Part shown: piece by piece, positions 28,000 to 37,259 of the stretch
Position numbering within the stretch: position 1 is the stretch's first letter
Layout of the letters: each line of letters begins with the position of its first letter
Assembly (NCBI GenBank): GCA_964358175.1
Contig: CAYHOI010000004.1
Span: 1-44,412 of the forward strand
DNA length: 44,412 nucleotides
Reading direction: 5' to 3'
Source: CAYHOI01 sp964358175
GTDB taxonomy: Bacteria; Margulisbacteria; Riflemargulisbacteria; GWF2-35-9
The notes under the pieces: model-generated
Told to the model about the DNA's origin: nothing
What the model saw: the letters and a program-made list of their open reading frames with translations, nothing else
Database searches by the model: none
Program-made: the position numbers and the translations under genes

Positions 28000-28028
28000 A
28001 TTACTCCGTTAGGGGAACAGGGAGTAAT
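28000..28028. repeat. 8-bp inverted repeat upstream of the HD-GYP gene
   Basis: ATTACTCC (28000-28007) and GGAGTAAT (28021-28028) are separated by 13 nt, about 60 nt before the HD-GYP start. There is no T-run, so an operator or a leader hairpin is possible. The rest of the 205-bp spacer 27882-28086 holds nothing else recognised. Confidence 0.35.
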
Positions 28029-28086
28029 TATACAGTCTCCCTGAACCCGTACAACTGATTCCAACGAAATAATTAGTTGCTCAAGT

Positions 28087-29220
28087 ATGAATGAACTCCT
28101 TCTTCTGCTTCATAAAAAAGTTATATATTCTCTCTTTAACTCTCAGTTCAATTCAATCTTATTTTATCGTTTGGATCAGGGTGCTATTCCTGGAATTCCT
28201 CTGCACACTGTCCATGTTCTTCCTGCAAAACAAGATTCCCCTGATCATCATTTCTCTTCGGATCAACTCTCACTCCATTTGGATAATCTTCGAAAAGACC
28301 CTCAAGGCATTGCCCTTATTACTTCTGAGAATTTATTAGGCTGCATCGTTTCAATTCAAAAAAAAACCTATTTAATAGAATTTACTTCACCTAAAACCCT
28401 GTTTAATTTTCAAGAATTTGGAGAGAAACAACTTCTGAGACTCCACACCGATATACAAGCTTATACTTACGCCCTTGCCAATATACTATCAAGGGAACAT
28501 TTGATCAAAGACATGATTGAGCTTTGCTTTGATGCTATGACTAATGCATTAATCCTGCTTCATCCAGAAACCCACGATCACAGCAAACGCGTTCAGCTGA
28601 TTGGGAAATTGTTATTAAAAAAACTGCTGGAGCAAGACTTTAAGGGTGTCAGGCAGCTAGAAAATGAAAAAGAAGTAGAGTTGCTTCAATACGTTGGGAT
28701 GGAAATGGCATCACTCACATTTCTCTTGCATGACTATGGCAAATTAACATCGATGGGAGGCATTCTTCATAGCAAGAAAAGCCTGACTAGAGAAGATAAG
28801 ATTATTGTAACGAAACATCCCCTCGATGGTTGCAAAGCTATCGAAAAACTAATAGACACCCATAAACGAGACCCTATGCTTACAGAAATACTTATTCTTG
28901 CAAAAACCGTTTGTTTGAATCATCACGAACATTACGATGGAACTGGTTATCCTAATTCAAAAAGAGGAGGAGACATCCCCCTCCTCGCACAAATAGCCAC
29001 CGTCGCTGATGTGTACGATGCACTACTCTTTCCTAGAAGCTATAATAAAATTTCCCTTCCTAAAGAAGAAATGATTAAAGAAATGCTCTCCCTATTCGGC
29101 GGGAAATTCAACCCTACCCTTAAACCCTATTTCGAAGAATGCCTATCGGAAATTAACGAGATCCTAGGGAAACACTCCGAAAAGCAATTTAGTCTTAGTC
29201 CATCCTCAACTTACCCCTGA
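28087..29220 (+). CDS. HD-GYP domain cyclic-di-GMP phosphodiesterase
   Basis: The C-terminal half of this 377-residue protein (about 145-360) is a complete HD-GYP domain. It has H163/H165 (ETHDHSKRV), the HD pair at 215-216 (LLHDYGKL), H244 (KHPLDG), HHEHYDGTGYP (279-289) and IATVADVYDAL. All metal ligands and the GYP motif are present, so it should hydrolyse c-di-GMP. Residues 1-140 are a non-membrane sensory region of unclear family; its end (GCIVSIQKKTYLIEF, then a helix) has the look of a degenerate GAF domain. There is no signal peptide. It converges on the chemotaxis operon and overlaps the last receptor gene by 10 bp. No Shine-Dalgarno precedes the ATG. Confidence 0.9.
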   Translation: MNELLLLLHKKVIYSLFNSQFNSILFYRLDQGAIPGIPLHTVHVLPAKQDSPDHHFSSDQLSLHLDNLRKDPQGIALITSENLLGCIVSIQKKTYLIEFTSPKTLFNFQEFGEKQLLRLHTDIQAYTYALANILSREHLIKDMIELCFDAMTNALILLHPETHDHSKRVQLIGKLLLKKLLEQDFKGVRQLENEKEVELLQYVGMEMASLTFLLHDYGKLTSMGGILHSKKSLTREDKIIVTKHPLDGCKAIEKLIDTHKRDPMLTEILILAKTVCLNHHEHYDGTGYPNSKRGGDIPLLAQIATVADVYDALLFPRSYNKISLPKEEMIKEMLSLFGGKFNPTLKPYFEECLSEINEILGKHSEKQFSLSPSSTYP

Positions 29221-30887
29221 TAAGGCTCAAACTCACTGTCAAGGGAATCTTTCTTAGAATCCAAATCCAGAACAATCCCCGCCGAATACCCCTCATTCTT
29301 CACGGGAGCACCTGAACCTGACACAGTGGATTTTTTGACTTGAATCACGTTCTGGACAGAAGAAGATGTCTTGAAGTAATCTACCATCTCTCTCATGCTC
29401 CCCGCTTGGCTGGACAGCTCCTCAGACGTTGTGGCCATTTCTTCGGAAATCGCCGCGTTCTCCTGCACCACCTGATCCAGTTGCTGAACAGCTTTGGTAA
29501 TCTGTTGCGCACCGATATTCTGTTCCTGGCTCGCCGCAGAAATCTCCTGAACCAGCTCGGCGGTTTTCTGTATGTCAGGCACCAGCTTATCTAGGAGCAC
29601 ACCAGCCTGCTCGGCTACATCGGTGCTGGATTCAGACAGCTCCGTGATCTCGGCTGCGGCCTGTCGGCTTCGTTCCGCCAGCTTGCGCACCTCAGCCGCC
29701 ACCACCGCAAACCCTTTGCCGTGCTCTCCCGCCCGTGCGGCTTCAATCGCCGCATTGAGTGCGAGCAGATTAGTCTGACGGGCGATTTCCTCAATCACCG
29801 CGATTTTACGCGCGATTTCTTTCATGGCGGTCACCGCACCCGTCACAGCTTTTCCCGTTGTTTTGGCGTCTTGTGCGGCTTGCGAAGCGATTTGCTCTGT
29901 ACGCTGGGCGTTTTGTGAGTTCTGCTTGATGCTCGCACCCATCTGCTCAATCGACGCCGAAACCTGTTCCGTTGAGGCGGATTGCTCGGATGTGCCCTGA
30001 GACAAGGACTGTGTCCCCGAACTCATCTGTGTGCTTCCTGACGCGACGTTCTCGGCCGACTTTGCAATCTCTTTCACAACCTCTGAAAGCTTATTCACCA
30101 TCTGGACACAAGACTGGCGAAGCAAGTCATCTTTTGATAAAGGAACAATCTTTACAGCGAGATCCCCGCTAGCGACACGGTCAATCGATTCCGCCAGCCG
30201 ACGCTGTGATGATACAATCTCCATTATCGCTTTCTGAAGCACTCCTATCTCATCCGAACGATCCACTGATACGGATACGGATACATTTCCAAGAGCCATC
30301 TGTCCGGCAATCTTCGAGATGTGTTCCAGTGGCGTTGTAATTCGTTTTTGTATCAACACAATAACTACTCCCAGACACACGACGCTGAGGCCAAACAGAA
30401 AAATCTGCGTCTTCTTCAGCTGATCAACATGACGTTCCGCAAACTCCGCCGCAGCCAGTACTGCGACATCCGTCTTCTCAAAAAATGCCTCGCTACTGCT
30501 AAATAACAACCCCACGTTTGAAGGATCCTTGCGATGATTGAGAATGTCCTGTTTGAGTGAAAGCCATCCGTCATTGACGACATTTATTCTCGCAAGATAA
30601 TTCTGATCGGTAATCCTCGGAATTTTTAACTCGGCATCCCCATTCAGCAAAGCATGAATAAACTTTTCAACCTTGGCAATCAGCTTATCCGAGGGGGAGC
30701 CATAAATCTCCAGTTTTACGAGCCGTTGAGCCGCGCCTCTGATGATTCCTGTGGAATTGACCACTCTCCCGTCATCCGCCATGATATTCAGCTGCGAAAA
30801 AACAATCACGATATTCAATCCCGCCAATACAAACCACGCCCCCACCGCGACCTGAACTAACACCTTAACGCGGATTTTACTTAACAT
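29211..30887 (-). CDS. mcp: Methyl-accepting chemotaxis protein (receptor 1)
   Basis: The 558-residue receptor has TM1 (about 10-32) and a periplasmic helical sensor (about 33-160; PilJ/NarX-like start VVNSTGIIRGAAQRL). TM2 follows (about 162-182; IFLFGLSVVCLGVVIVLI), then HAMP (about 183-235), a second HAMP-like turn (SGDLAVKIVPLSKDD) and the long signalling coiled coil. The hairpin tip IEEIARQTNLLALNAAIEAA and the downstream GKGFAVVAAEVRKLAERS are canonical. It is the last gene of the operon; its ATG overlaps the cheA stop by 7 bp and has a GGGGGG-type ribosome site. The C-terminus lacks the CheR-docking NWETF pentapeptide. The signalling part is nearly identical to that of receptor 3, while the sensor domain is diverged. 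The ligand is unknown. Confidence 0.95.
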   Translation of the reverse strand: MLSKIRVKVLVQVAVGAWFVLAGLNIVIVFSQLNIMADDGRVVNSTGIIRGAAQRLVKLEIYGSPSDKLIAKVEKFIHALLNGDAELKIPRITDQNYLARINVVNDGWLSLKQDILNHRKDPSNVGLLFSSSEAFFEKTDVAVLAAAEFAERHVDQLKKTQIFLFGLSVVCLGVVIVLIQKRITTPLEHISKIAGQMALGNVSVSVSVDRSDEIGVLQKAIMEIVSSQRRLAESIDRVASGDLAVKIVPLSKDDLLRQSCVQMVNKLSEVVKEIAKSAENVASGSTQMSSGTQSLSQGTSEQSASTEQVSASIEQMGASIKQNSQNAQRTEQIASQAAQDAKTTGKAVTGAVTAMKEIARKIAVIEEIARQTNLLALNAAIEAARAGEHGKGFAVVAAEVRKLAERSRQAAAEITELSESSTDVAEQAGVLLDKLVPDIQKTAELVQEISAASQEQNIGAQQITKAVQQLDQVVQENAAISEEMATTSEELSSQAGSMREMVDYFKTSSSVQNVIQVKKSTVSGSGAPVKNEGYSAGIVLDLDSKKDSLDSEFEPYQG

Positions 30888-32920
30888 ATTGATCCCCCCT
30901 CTATTTCTACCGTTTGAATGATTCGCGGAATATCCACCACCATGGCAAGGCTTCCATTGCCCAAGATGGTCACCCCTGATAATCCCTTGACATTTTTATA
31001 GTATTTCCCAAGCGATTTAATAATAATGGGCAGTTCACCAATGACCTTATCCACCACAATCCCCACCTTGAGCCTATTGCTATTCACAATCACAATCTGC
31101 TCAACTCCTGTATGGGCTCCGTTAATTTGAAAGTACTCCTTCAGAAAGAAATAAGGGATCATTTCATTTCGAAGACTAATCAGCTGACTCTTGCTACCGG
31201 GACTCTTCACATGCTCTGACAGTTCAACACACTCTTCAATAGCGGACAAAGGGATAATATACATGCTCCCCAGAACGTCCACCAGCAATCCATCGATAAT
31301 AGCCAGCGTAAGCGGTAAGCGAAGAGAAATCGTGGTGCCTTGACCTTGTTTGGACTGAAGATCGATCGCCCCCTGCATGTCCGTAATCGCCCGCTTGACC
31401 ACGTCCATCCCTACCCCTCTTCCCGACAGGCTCGAAATAGCCTCCGCAGTCGAAAATCCGGGCATGAAAATAAGATCCAATGCCTCTTTGTCAGACAAAA
31501 TTTTGTCAGAAGGAATGAGCCCCTTCTCAATTGACTTCGCTTTTACTTTTTCAAGATTGATTCCCGCACCGTCATCCTCGATATCGATACAAATATCCGC
31601 GCCGGAATGCGACGCTGCAAGTCTGATGGTTCCTTTTCTTGGCTTTCCAAGCGACTCACGAACCGCTGGAAGCTCCAATCCGTGATCAATCGAGTTCCGG
31701 ATAATATGAAGAAGCGGATCTGACAATTTCTCGATAATCGTTTTGTCAATCTCTGTCTCGGATCCCGTGATCTCCAGATCCACTTCTTTGCCCAATGACG
31801 AAGCAAGATCTCTTACCAATCGTCGATATTTGTTAAAAATAGTCCCCACCGGCAACATGCGGATGTTCATCGTATGGTCGCGAAGTTCCCATGACAGATT
31901 CTCCACCTTTTCCGAGATCAGCATCAACTCTACATCACTATGGGTTTGACTGTATTGACTGAGCTGATCCTTCACCGTGATTAGTTCCCCTACCAAGTTC
32001 ACAAGCTTATCCAGCTTTTGGAACGGAACCTTTACATTGGCGATTTCATCTGGACTGGCAGGGGGAGACGTCGCCTCCGTCGAAAGCTTCTTCACTGGCA
32101 ACGATGGACTGGAAGAGGCTTGTATCGGGCTTGACGGCAACGCAACAGATTCCGGTTGGGAACCCTGCTGCTGATACCGTGCGAAAAGCCTCTTAACCGT
32201 TTCATCCGCCGGAACGGTATCCGGGGTAATCGGTTCAATTTTCAAGGTCGCTTTCGCCTCGTCAATGAACAGGAAAATACACTGAATCGGCTCAATCCCA
32301 TCCGCTGATGTGGTAATCATTGTCCAAGAAAAATAACTCATGGCAGGATCCATCTCGTCCAGAAGCGGGATATCCCCTATATCCAGCTCTATTTCACAGC
32401 GTCCAATATGGTGGCACTCTTCGAGAATCTCTATGACATCAATACCCGAACTGAAAATATCGATCTGCGGAATAAACTTAACCCAGAAAACTGTATCACT
32501 TTTTTTGGCAAAAATAGCATTTTTCTCTGTAGAAACATACAAGTCTCTCAAACACTCAATGAGCATGGCAGACTCATCAACCGCCTCATCCCCCACTTGC
32601 GCCGAAAACATTTTTTTCATAAGATCACAGGCGTTAAGGGTTAAGCTGATTGATTCCGGATTGAGAGTAAGGGTTCCTTTCCTGACGAATTCGAAAAAAG
32701 TCTCAAACTCATGCGCGAACGTACCGATATCGGCATACCCGAACATCTGTCCGCCCCCTTTAATGGAATGCATGGCGCGAAAAACCTTGTTAATTTCCTC
32801 CAAATCCGAGGGATTGTCTTCCAGTTTCAGCAACGAGTCTTCAATTGTTCTGAGATGCTCATTGCTTTCTTCAAGAAATTGTTCAACGATATTCTCATCC
32901 ACTTCCATGTCAGTTACCAT
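30881..32920 (-). CDS. cheA: Chemotaxis histidine kinase CheA
   Basis: The roughly 679-residue kinase phosphorylates CheY on receptor signals. Domains in order: Hpt (P1) with the phospho-acceptor His at about residue 51 in AMHSIKGGGQ; a P2-like region at about 145-240 (FIPQIDIF, GIDVIEILEE, MSYFSWTM) of the type seen in deltaproteobacterial CheA; a Pro/Ser-rich linker; and a P3 dimerisation helix (KLDKLVNLVGELITVKDQL). Then come the P4 ATPase with N box HIIRNSIDHGLE, G1 IDIEDDGAGI and G2 GRGVGMDVV, and a C-terminal CheW-like P5 domain. The ATG at 32920 follows GAGAGGG by 3 nt; a TTG one codon earlier is less likely. It overlaps the STAS gene by 11 bp and receptor 1 by 7 bp, so all are translationally coupled. 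Confidence 0.96.
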   Translation of the reverse strand: MVTDMEVDENIVEQFLEESNEHLRTIEDSLLKLEDNPSDLEEINKVFRAMHSIKGGGQMFGYADIGTFAHEFETFFEFVRKGTLTLNPESISLTLNACDLMKKMFSAQVGDEAVDESAMLIECLRDLYVSTEKNAIFAKKSDTVFWVKFIPQIDIFSSGIDVIEILEECHHIGRCEIELDIGDIPLLDEMDPAMSYFSWTMITTSADGIEPIQCIFLFIDEAKATLKIEPITPDTVPADETVKRLFARYQQQGSQPESVALPSSPIQASSSPSLPVKKLSTEATSPPASPDEIANVKVPFQKLDKLVNLVGELITVKDQLSQYSQTHSDVELMLISEKVENLSWELRDHTMNIRMLPVGTIFNKYRRLVRDLASSLGKEVDLEITGSETEIDKTIIEKLSDPLLHIIRNSIDHGLELPAVRESLGKPRKGTIRLAASHSGADICIDIEDDGAGINLEKVKAKSIEKGLIPSDKILSDKEALDLIFMPGFSTAEAISSLSGRGVGMDVVKRAITDMQGAIDLQSKQGQGTTISLRLPLTLAIIDGLLVDVLGSMYIIPLSAIEECVELSEHVKSPGSKSQLISLRNEMIPYFFLKEYFQINGAHTGVEQIVIVNSNRLKVGIVVDKVIGELPIIIKSLGKYYKNVKGLSGVTILGNGSLAMVVDIPRIIQTVEIEGGSIC

Positions 32921-33242
32921 CAACCCTCTCCAGACGCTCCGTCACAATCAATGAGGAACACCCAATAGCTGTCAACCGACGTTTGATCAACTCAGGAATC
33001 GGCTCATCCAGCACAAAGTCTTTTTTGCAAGACTGAGCAGTCTTTGACGCGGAAATAATCACCTGCAGATTGGCAAGATCCATTCCTTCCGTCTGGCTTA
33101 AGTTGAGGATCACCGCAGGAGCAACCTTCTTGAACGCGCCTGAAAGGGCGTCTTTCAGCGCGACACAGCTCTCTGCATTGAAATTACCGGCACAATGCAC
33201 GGTTATGCTTTTCTTGGTCGACTTGTCTGTAATGGTATACAT
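32910..33242 (-). CDS. STAS-domain protein within the chemotaxis operon
   Basis: The 110-residue single STAS domain has a central AVILNLSQTEGMDLANLQVIIS followed by a helix and the strand IVTERLE. In anti-anti-sigma factors this loop holds a phosphorylated Ser; here the place reads MDLANLQ with no Ser or Thr. The D-L-x-x-L-Q pattern is common in STAS proteins that sit beside cheA. It may be a scaffold or a partner of CheA/CheW, not a sigma-factor regulator (inference). Its ATG directly abuts the TAG of receptor 2, and its end overlaps the cheA start by 11 bp. Confidence 0.83.
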   Translation of the reverse strand: MYTITDKSTKKSITVHCAGNFNAESCVALKDALSGAFKKVAPAVILNLSQTEGMDLANLQVIISASKTAQSCKKDFVLDEPIPELIKRRLTAIGCSSLIVTERLERVDGN

Positions 33243-34874
33243 CTAAGTGCCCATCTCCTCATCCGCCCCGCCCTCGTCATCCTGTCTGGCCAAAACCCTG
33301 AAATACTGGGCCATCTCTTTCATCCCGTCGGCCTGATTGGCAAGTTCCTCAGCGGTAGCCGATAACTCTTCGGAGGTCGTAGCATTTTGCTGAACCACCT
33401 GATCCAGTTGATGAACGGCTTTCGTAATCTGTTGCGCGGCGATATCCTGTTCCTGGCTCGCCGCGGAGATCTCCTGTACAAGTGCTGCGGTTTGTTGAAT
33501 ATCAGGAATCAGTTTACTCAGGAGAACACCAGCCTGTTCCGCCACACCAGTACTGGACTCAGAAAGATCGGTGATTTCAGAAGCGGCCTGACGGCTCCGT
33601 TCTGCCAGCTTTCGCACCTCAGCCGCCACGACCGCGAATCCTTTGCCATGTTCTCCCGCCCGAGCCGCTTCAATGGCAGCGTTGAGCGCAAGCAAATTGG
33701 TCTGACGGGCGATTTCCTCTATCACGGAAATCTTTTGAGCAATCTCCTTCATCGCACCAACCGCTTTGGTCACGGCCTCTCCCGTGGTTCGGGCATCCTT
33801 CGCGGCCTGCGCGGCGATCTGCTCGGTTCGCTGGGCATTCTGCCGATTTTGTTTGATACTCGCTCCCATTTCCTCAATGGAAGCAGAAACCTGTTCCGTC
33901 GAGGATGATTGCTCAGACGCGCCGGAGGACAGAGCTTGCGTACTGGCACTCATTTCCGCGCTTCCTGTAGCTACATTCCCCGCCGACGTGATCATTCCAT
34001 ATATCACCTCTGAGATTTTGTGAACCATGCTGGCACAGGCCTGCCGCAACACATCTCCCTTGGACAACGACTCAATCTGAATCGTAAGATCCCCGGAAGA
34101 GACTTGATCCATCGACTCAGCCAAGGTCTTTTGTGAAGCGACGATGGAAGAAATAGCTGTTTGTAATTGCCCGATCTCATCCTTTCGATCTACCGCCAGT
34201 TCACAGTCCATATTACCCACCGCGACCTGATTTGCAACCTGCACCATTTTATTCAGAGGCCGGGTGATACTCCAAATCACCCCTGTCGCAAGGATGCCAC
34301 TGAGACACACCACCACCAGCGTTAAGACCAGTTGAGCTCGCCGTGTAAACGTGATTTTTCCCGAAAGGCCATCCATCTCCTTCTTCAATCGTGCTTCCGT
34401 CGTCAGCTGAAGCTGTTTCATGTTGTCCCCCAGCCGCTGCGACTCCGCATCGAAGTCCTTCATATAGCGATTTCCCGCATCACGACCTTTCTGGATATAC
34501 GCATTCGCCATAAGTTTTCCTGTTGAATAATAAGCCTCAAAACTGGTGTTCATTTTGTCAATAACGGACTTCGCGTCACTGCCGACTTCCGGATAAATCA
34601 AGCCGATATTCGTATGATAAACACCTGTCCATTTTTCCGCTTCATCATAGCCGTCGGTAAATCCTGTCGCGGATACATCCGTCAGCCACTGCTGAACCTG
34701 GAAAATAGCGGTGCGAACCTCCAGTGTCCGGGTAAGAAGAGGGATATCACTGCTGACGACCTTCTTAAAATGACTCTGGAAGACTTGGTATTGACGGTTA
34801 TTCCACGACATCATAAACAGAAGCGAAACCATCAAACAGGCCACCAGCAAGTATAGTCGACTCTTGATTGTCAT
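33243..34874 (-). CDS. mcp: Methyl-accepting chemotaxis protein (receptor 2)
   Basis: The start at 34874 is chosen because AGGGGGG lies just upstream and the protein then opens with TM1 (IKSRLYLLVACLMVSLLFMM); a frame extending to 34910 would overlap cheW. This gives 543 residues: a four-helix-bundle-like periplasmic sensor (about 25-180), TM2 (LVLTLVVVCLSGILATGVIW), HAMP, a second HAMP-like stretch (SGDLTIQIESLSKGD), and the signalling coiled coil with the canonical tip IEEIARQTNLLALNAAIEAA. The sensor is unrelated by eye to those of receptors 1 and 3, so it probably reads another signal. It lies between cheW (10 nt upstream) and the STAS gene (0 nt). The C-terminal tail is acidic (DDEGGADEEMG) and has no CheR pentapeptide. 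Confidence 0.95.
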   Translation of the reverse strand: MTIKSRLYLLVACLMVSLLFMMSWNNRQYQVFQSHFKKVVSSDIPLLTRTLEVRTAIFQVQQWLTDVSATGFTDGYDEAEKWTGVYHTNIGLIYPEVGSDAKSVIDKMNTSFEAYYSTGKLMANAYIQKGRDAGNRYMKDFDAESQRLGDNMKQLQLTTEARLKKEMDGLSGKITFTRRAQLVLTLVVVCLSGILATGVIWSITRPLNKMVQVANQVAVGNMDCELAVDRKDEIGQLQTAISSIVASQKTLAESMDQVSSGDLTIQIESLSKGDVLRQACASMVHKISEVIYGMITSAGNVATGSAEMSASTQALSSGASEQSSSTEQVSASIEEMGASIKQNRQNAQRTEQIAAQAAKDARTTGEAVTKAVGAMKEIAQKISVIEEIARQTNLLALNAAIEAARAGEHGKGFAVVAAEVRKLAERSRQAASEITDLSESSTGVAEQAGVLLSKLIPDIQQTAALVQEISAASQEQDIAAQQITKAVHQLDQVVQQNATTSEELSATAEELANQADGMKEMAQYFRVLARQDDEGGADEEMGT

Positions 34875-34884
34875 TCGCGCCCCC

Positions 34885-35361
34885 CTATATTCCACTGGGG
34901 GTGGAGGCACTTACCGCGATCAACTCCTCATCCGAAAAAATCCGATCAATGTCCAGAATAATAATAAACTTCTCATCATGCCGCCCCATTCCCCGAATAA
35001 ACTCGGTCTTCAAACGGGAACCAATTTTCGGAGGGGGACCAATCTGTTCGGGTTCAAGATCCATGACTTCCTGAACAGAGTCCGCGAGTGCTCCCAGGAT
35101 CGTTTGCTCGCCATCCACCTTCATTTCGATAATGATCACACAGGCACTCACCGACATCTCTGTCTCGGCCATTCCAAACTGACGCTTCAGGTCAACCACC
35201 GGCACGACATTTCCCCGCAAATTGATCACTCCACGCATAAACGAAGGTGTCCGGGGAACGGGTGTCACCGACGTAAACTCAAGCACCTCATGAATTCTCG
35301 AAATCTCAAGCGCGAAAATTTCCTCATCCAGATTGAACGTCAAATACTGTGTCATCGTCAT
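34885..35361 (-). CDS. cheW: Chemotaxis adaptor CheW
   Basis: The 158-residue CheW domain links receptors to CheA. Typical motifs are the start YLTFNLDEEIFALEISRIHEVLE, here in pieces, then TPVPRTPSFMRGVINLRGNVVPVVDL, with the conserved GVINLRG core, and VDGEQTILGALADSVQEVMDL. Two ATG codons lie 6 nt apart (35361 and 35355). The ribosome site AGGAGGGG touches the first, so the second may be the true start. It lies 9 nt downstream of receptor 3. Residues 140-158 form a short tail specific to this protein. Confidence 0.95.
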   Translation of the reverse strand: MTMTQYLTFNLDEEIFALEISRIHEVLEFTSVTPVPRTPSFMRGVINLRGNVVPVVDLKRQFGMAETEMSVSACVIIIEMKVDGEQTILGALADSVQEVMDLEPEQIGPPPKIGSRLKTEFIRGMGRHDEKFIIILDIDRIFSDEELIAVSASTPSGI

Positions 35362-35370
35362 CCCCTCCTT

Positions 35371-37173
35371 TTATGCGGCTTTGTACTGCTCGAAGTCATC
35401 ATCCAGATTCGTCGGTTCATCAGAAATGTGGTTCAAGTCTAGGACAATCCCCTGACCATCCTCCCTGACAGGGCGACTCACCGAAGCGGACACAGAGGAA
35501 GTTTTTAATTTTTTCCCAGCTTTCCGTCCGTTCGTGATCCTGAAATATTGCACCATTTCTCTCATACCATCCGCCTGATTAGCCAGTTCCTCAGCGGTAG
35601 CGGTCAGCTGTTCCGAGGTGGCTGCGGTTTGTTGCACGACCTGATCCAGTTGCTGAACAGCTTTGGTAATCTGTTGCGCGCCAATATTCTGCTCTTGGCT
35701 CGCCGCAGAAATCTCCTGCACCAACTCAGCGGTTTTCTGAATGTCAGGAACCAGCTTATTCAGAAGTACACCAGCCTGCTCGGCCACATCAGTACTGGAT
35801 TCGGACAGCTCCGTAATCTCAGCGGCGGCCTGCCGGCTTCGTTCCGCCAGCTTACGCACCTCAGCTGCCACCACCGCGAACCCTTTACCGTGCTCTCCCG
35901 CCCGCGCGGCTTCAATCGCCGCATTGAGCGCGAGAAGATTGGTCTGACGGGCGATTTCCTCAATCACCGCGATCTTACGCGCGATTTCCTTCATGGCGGT
36001 CACGGCTCCCGTCACAGCCTCTCCGGTTGTCTTGGCGTCTTGCGCGGCTTGCGAAGCAATTTGCTCTGTGCGCTGGGCGTTTTGTGAGTTCTGCTTGATG
36101 CTCGCACCCATCTGCTCAATCGACGCCGAAACCTGTTCCGTCGCGGACGATTGCTCGGAAGCTCCCGATGACAGGGACTGCGTGCTGGCACTCATCTGCG
36201 AACTTCCTGACGCGACATGCTCTGAGGACGCTGTAATTTCATTCACAACTTCTGCGATTTTGCCAACCATATTGGCACAAGCCTGGCGCAAGACATCGTT
36301 TCTGGACAAAGGCACAATCTGCACCGTCAAATCCCCTGACGCCACCTGATTCATCGACCCAGCTAGATCTTTAATCTTATCAATCATGTTGACACAGGAC
36401 TGGCGCAACACATCCCGACTGGACAAAGGAATGATCTGCACGGTTACATCTCCTGCGGCGACTTTGTCCAACGACACCGCCAGTTGCTGTTGCGAAACGA
36501 CCATCTCCTGCATGGCCTTCTGCAAAACACCAATTTCATCATAACGATCCACCTCTACCGACAGATCCACATTCCCCGTCGCGAACTCTCTGGCGACAGC
36601 GGACACTTTCGCGAGCGGTGTCGCGATCCGCTTCTGACTAATCAGTACGATAACAGCAAGACATAATAGATTCACGAGAAATAACACAATTTGTGTGGTC
36701 TTGAGTTTAGCTACATTGGACTCAGCTGCATCCTGTGCCGCCGACACCGCAGAATTGGTTTTCACAAAAAACGCTTCGCTGTTCTTATAGAGCGTATCGG
36801 CTGTCTGCGGATCCTTCCTGTAATTGTAAATATCCTGCTTTAGCGCGAGCCAGCCCTCGGAAACATCATTCATCTTCGTGATAAAACCAGACTGAGTCGC
36901 TTTGGGAATCTTCAATTCCGAATCCCCCTCAAGCAAGGCGCGAATGATATTGTCTATCTTCGCGATGGTTTTGTCTGAAGGGTCATTGTGCAACTCAAAC
37001 TTCATCAGCTGTTGTGTCGCCCCCCTCACAATACCGGAATAGTTAACCACCTTCCCGTCACTTGCCATTCTGTTCAACTGATAAAAGACCACCCCCACGT
37101 TAACCAGTGCCAATGCGAACAGCACCCCGACAGCACCCTGCAACAATACTCGGATCTGGACTCTATTTAACAT
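35371..37173 (-). CDS. mcp: Methyl-accepting chemotaxis protein (receptor 3, extra HAMP-like unit)
   Basis: This 600-residue receptor has TM1 (about 8-32), a PilJ/NarX-like helical sensor (VVNYSGIVRGATQQL), TM2 (about 160-180), and HAMP. Two consecutive copies of a roughly 46-residue unit follow (AGDVTVQIIPLSSRDVLRQ and SGDLTVQIVPLSRNDVLRQ); receptors 1 and 2 have only one. The signalling coiled coil carries the canonical tip. Over about 170 residues around the tip it differs from receptor 1 at just two positions, although the sensors have clearly diverged. The gene has an AGGGGTGGGG ribosome site. It is preceded by cheY with 86 bp between, which contain a repeat remnant. The tail ends FEQYKAA, with no CheR pentapeptide. 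Confidence 0.95.
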   Translation of the reverse strand: MLNRVQIRVLLQGAVGVLFALALVNVGVVFYQLNRMASDGKVVNYSGIVRGATQQLMKFELHNDPSDKTIAKIDNIIRALLEGDSELKIPKATQSGFITKMNDVSEGWLALKQDIYNYRKDPQTADTLYKNSEAFFVKTNSAVSAAQDAAESNVAKLKTTQIVLFLVNLLCLAVIVLISQKRIATPLAKVSAVAREFATGNVDLSVEVDRYDEIGVLQKAMQEMVVSQQQLAVSLDKVAAGDVTVQIIPLSSRDVLRQSCVNMIDKIKDLAGSMNQVASGDLTVQIVPLSRNDVLRQACANMVGKIAEVVNEITASSEHVASGSSQMSASTQSLSSGASEQSSATEQVSASIEQMGASIKQNSQNAQRTEQIASQAAQDAKTTGEAVTGAVTAMKEIARKIAVIEEIARQTNLLALNAAIEAARAGEHGKGFAVVAAEVRKLAERSRQAAAEITELSESSTDVAEQAGVLLNKLVPDIQKTAELVQEISAASQEQNIGAQQITKAVQQLDQVVQQTAATSEQLTATAEELANQADGMREMVQYFRITNGRKAGKKLKTSSVSASVSRPVREDGQGIVLDLNHISDEPTNLDDDFEQYKAA

Positions 37174-37228
37174 TTCCCCACCCCTTTCAACCTATCCCTA
37201 CTCTATCGTAATCGACTTACAGTTTTGA

Positions 37229-37258
37229 TTCACCGCAAACCAATTCATGACGAGTATA
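37229..37258. repeat. Remnant of the REP/MITE-like element end
   Basis: TTCACCGCAAACCAATTCAT and the following ACGAGTATA match 22760-22789 with about four changes, in the same orientation. It lies in the 86-bp spacer between cheY and receptor 3, directly after the cheY stop. Only the right end of the element is present. Confidence 0.5.
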
Positions 37259-37259
37259 C

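Noticed and set aside
27870..28086. Small plus-strand ORF 27850-28044
   Set aside because: It overlaps the cyclophilin end and the hairpin in another frame and has no ribosome site or similarity.
33387..36349. Plus-strand ORFs of up to 179 codons in the chemotaxis region
   Set aside because: They are antisense to receptor signalling domains; similar shadows occur in both receptor genes because the genes are paralogous.
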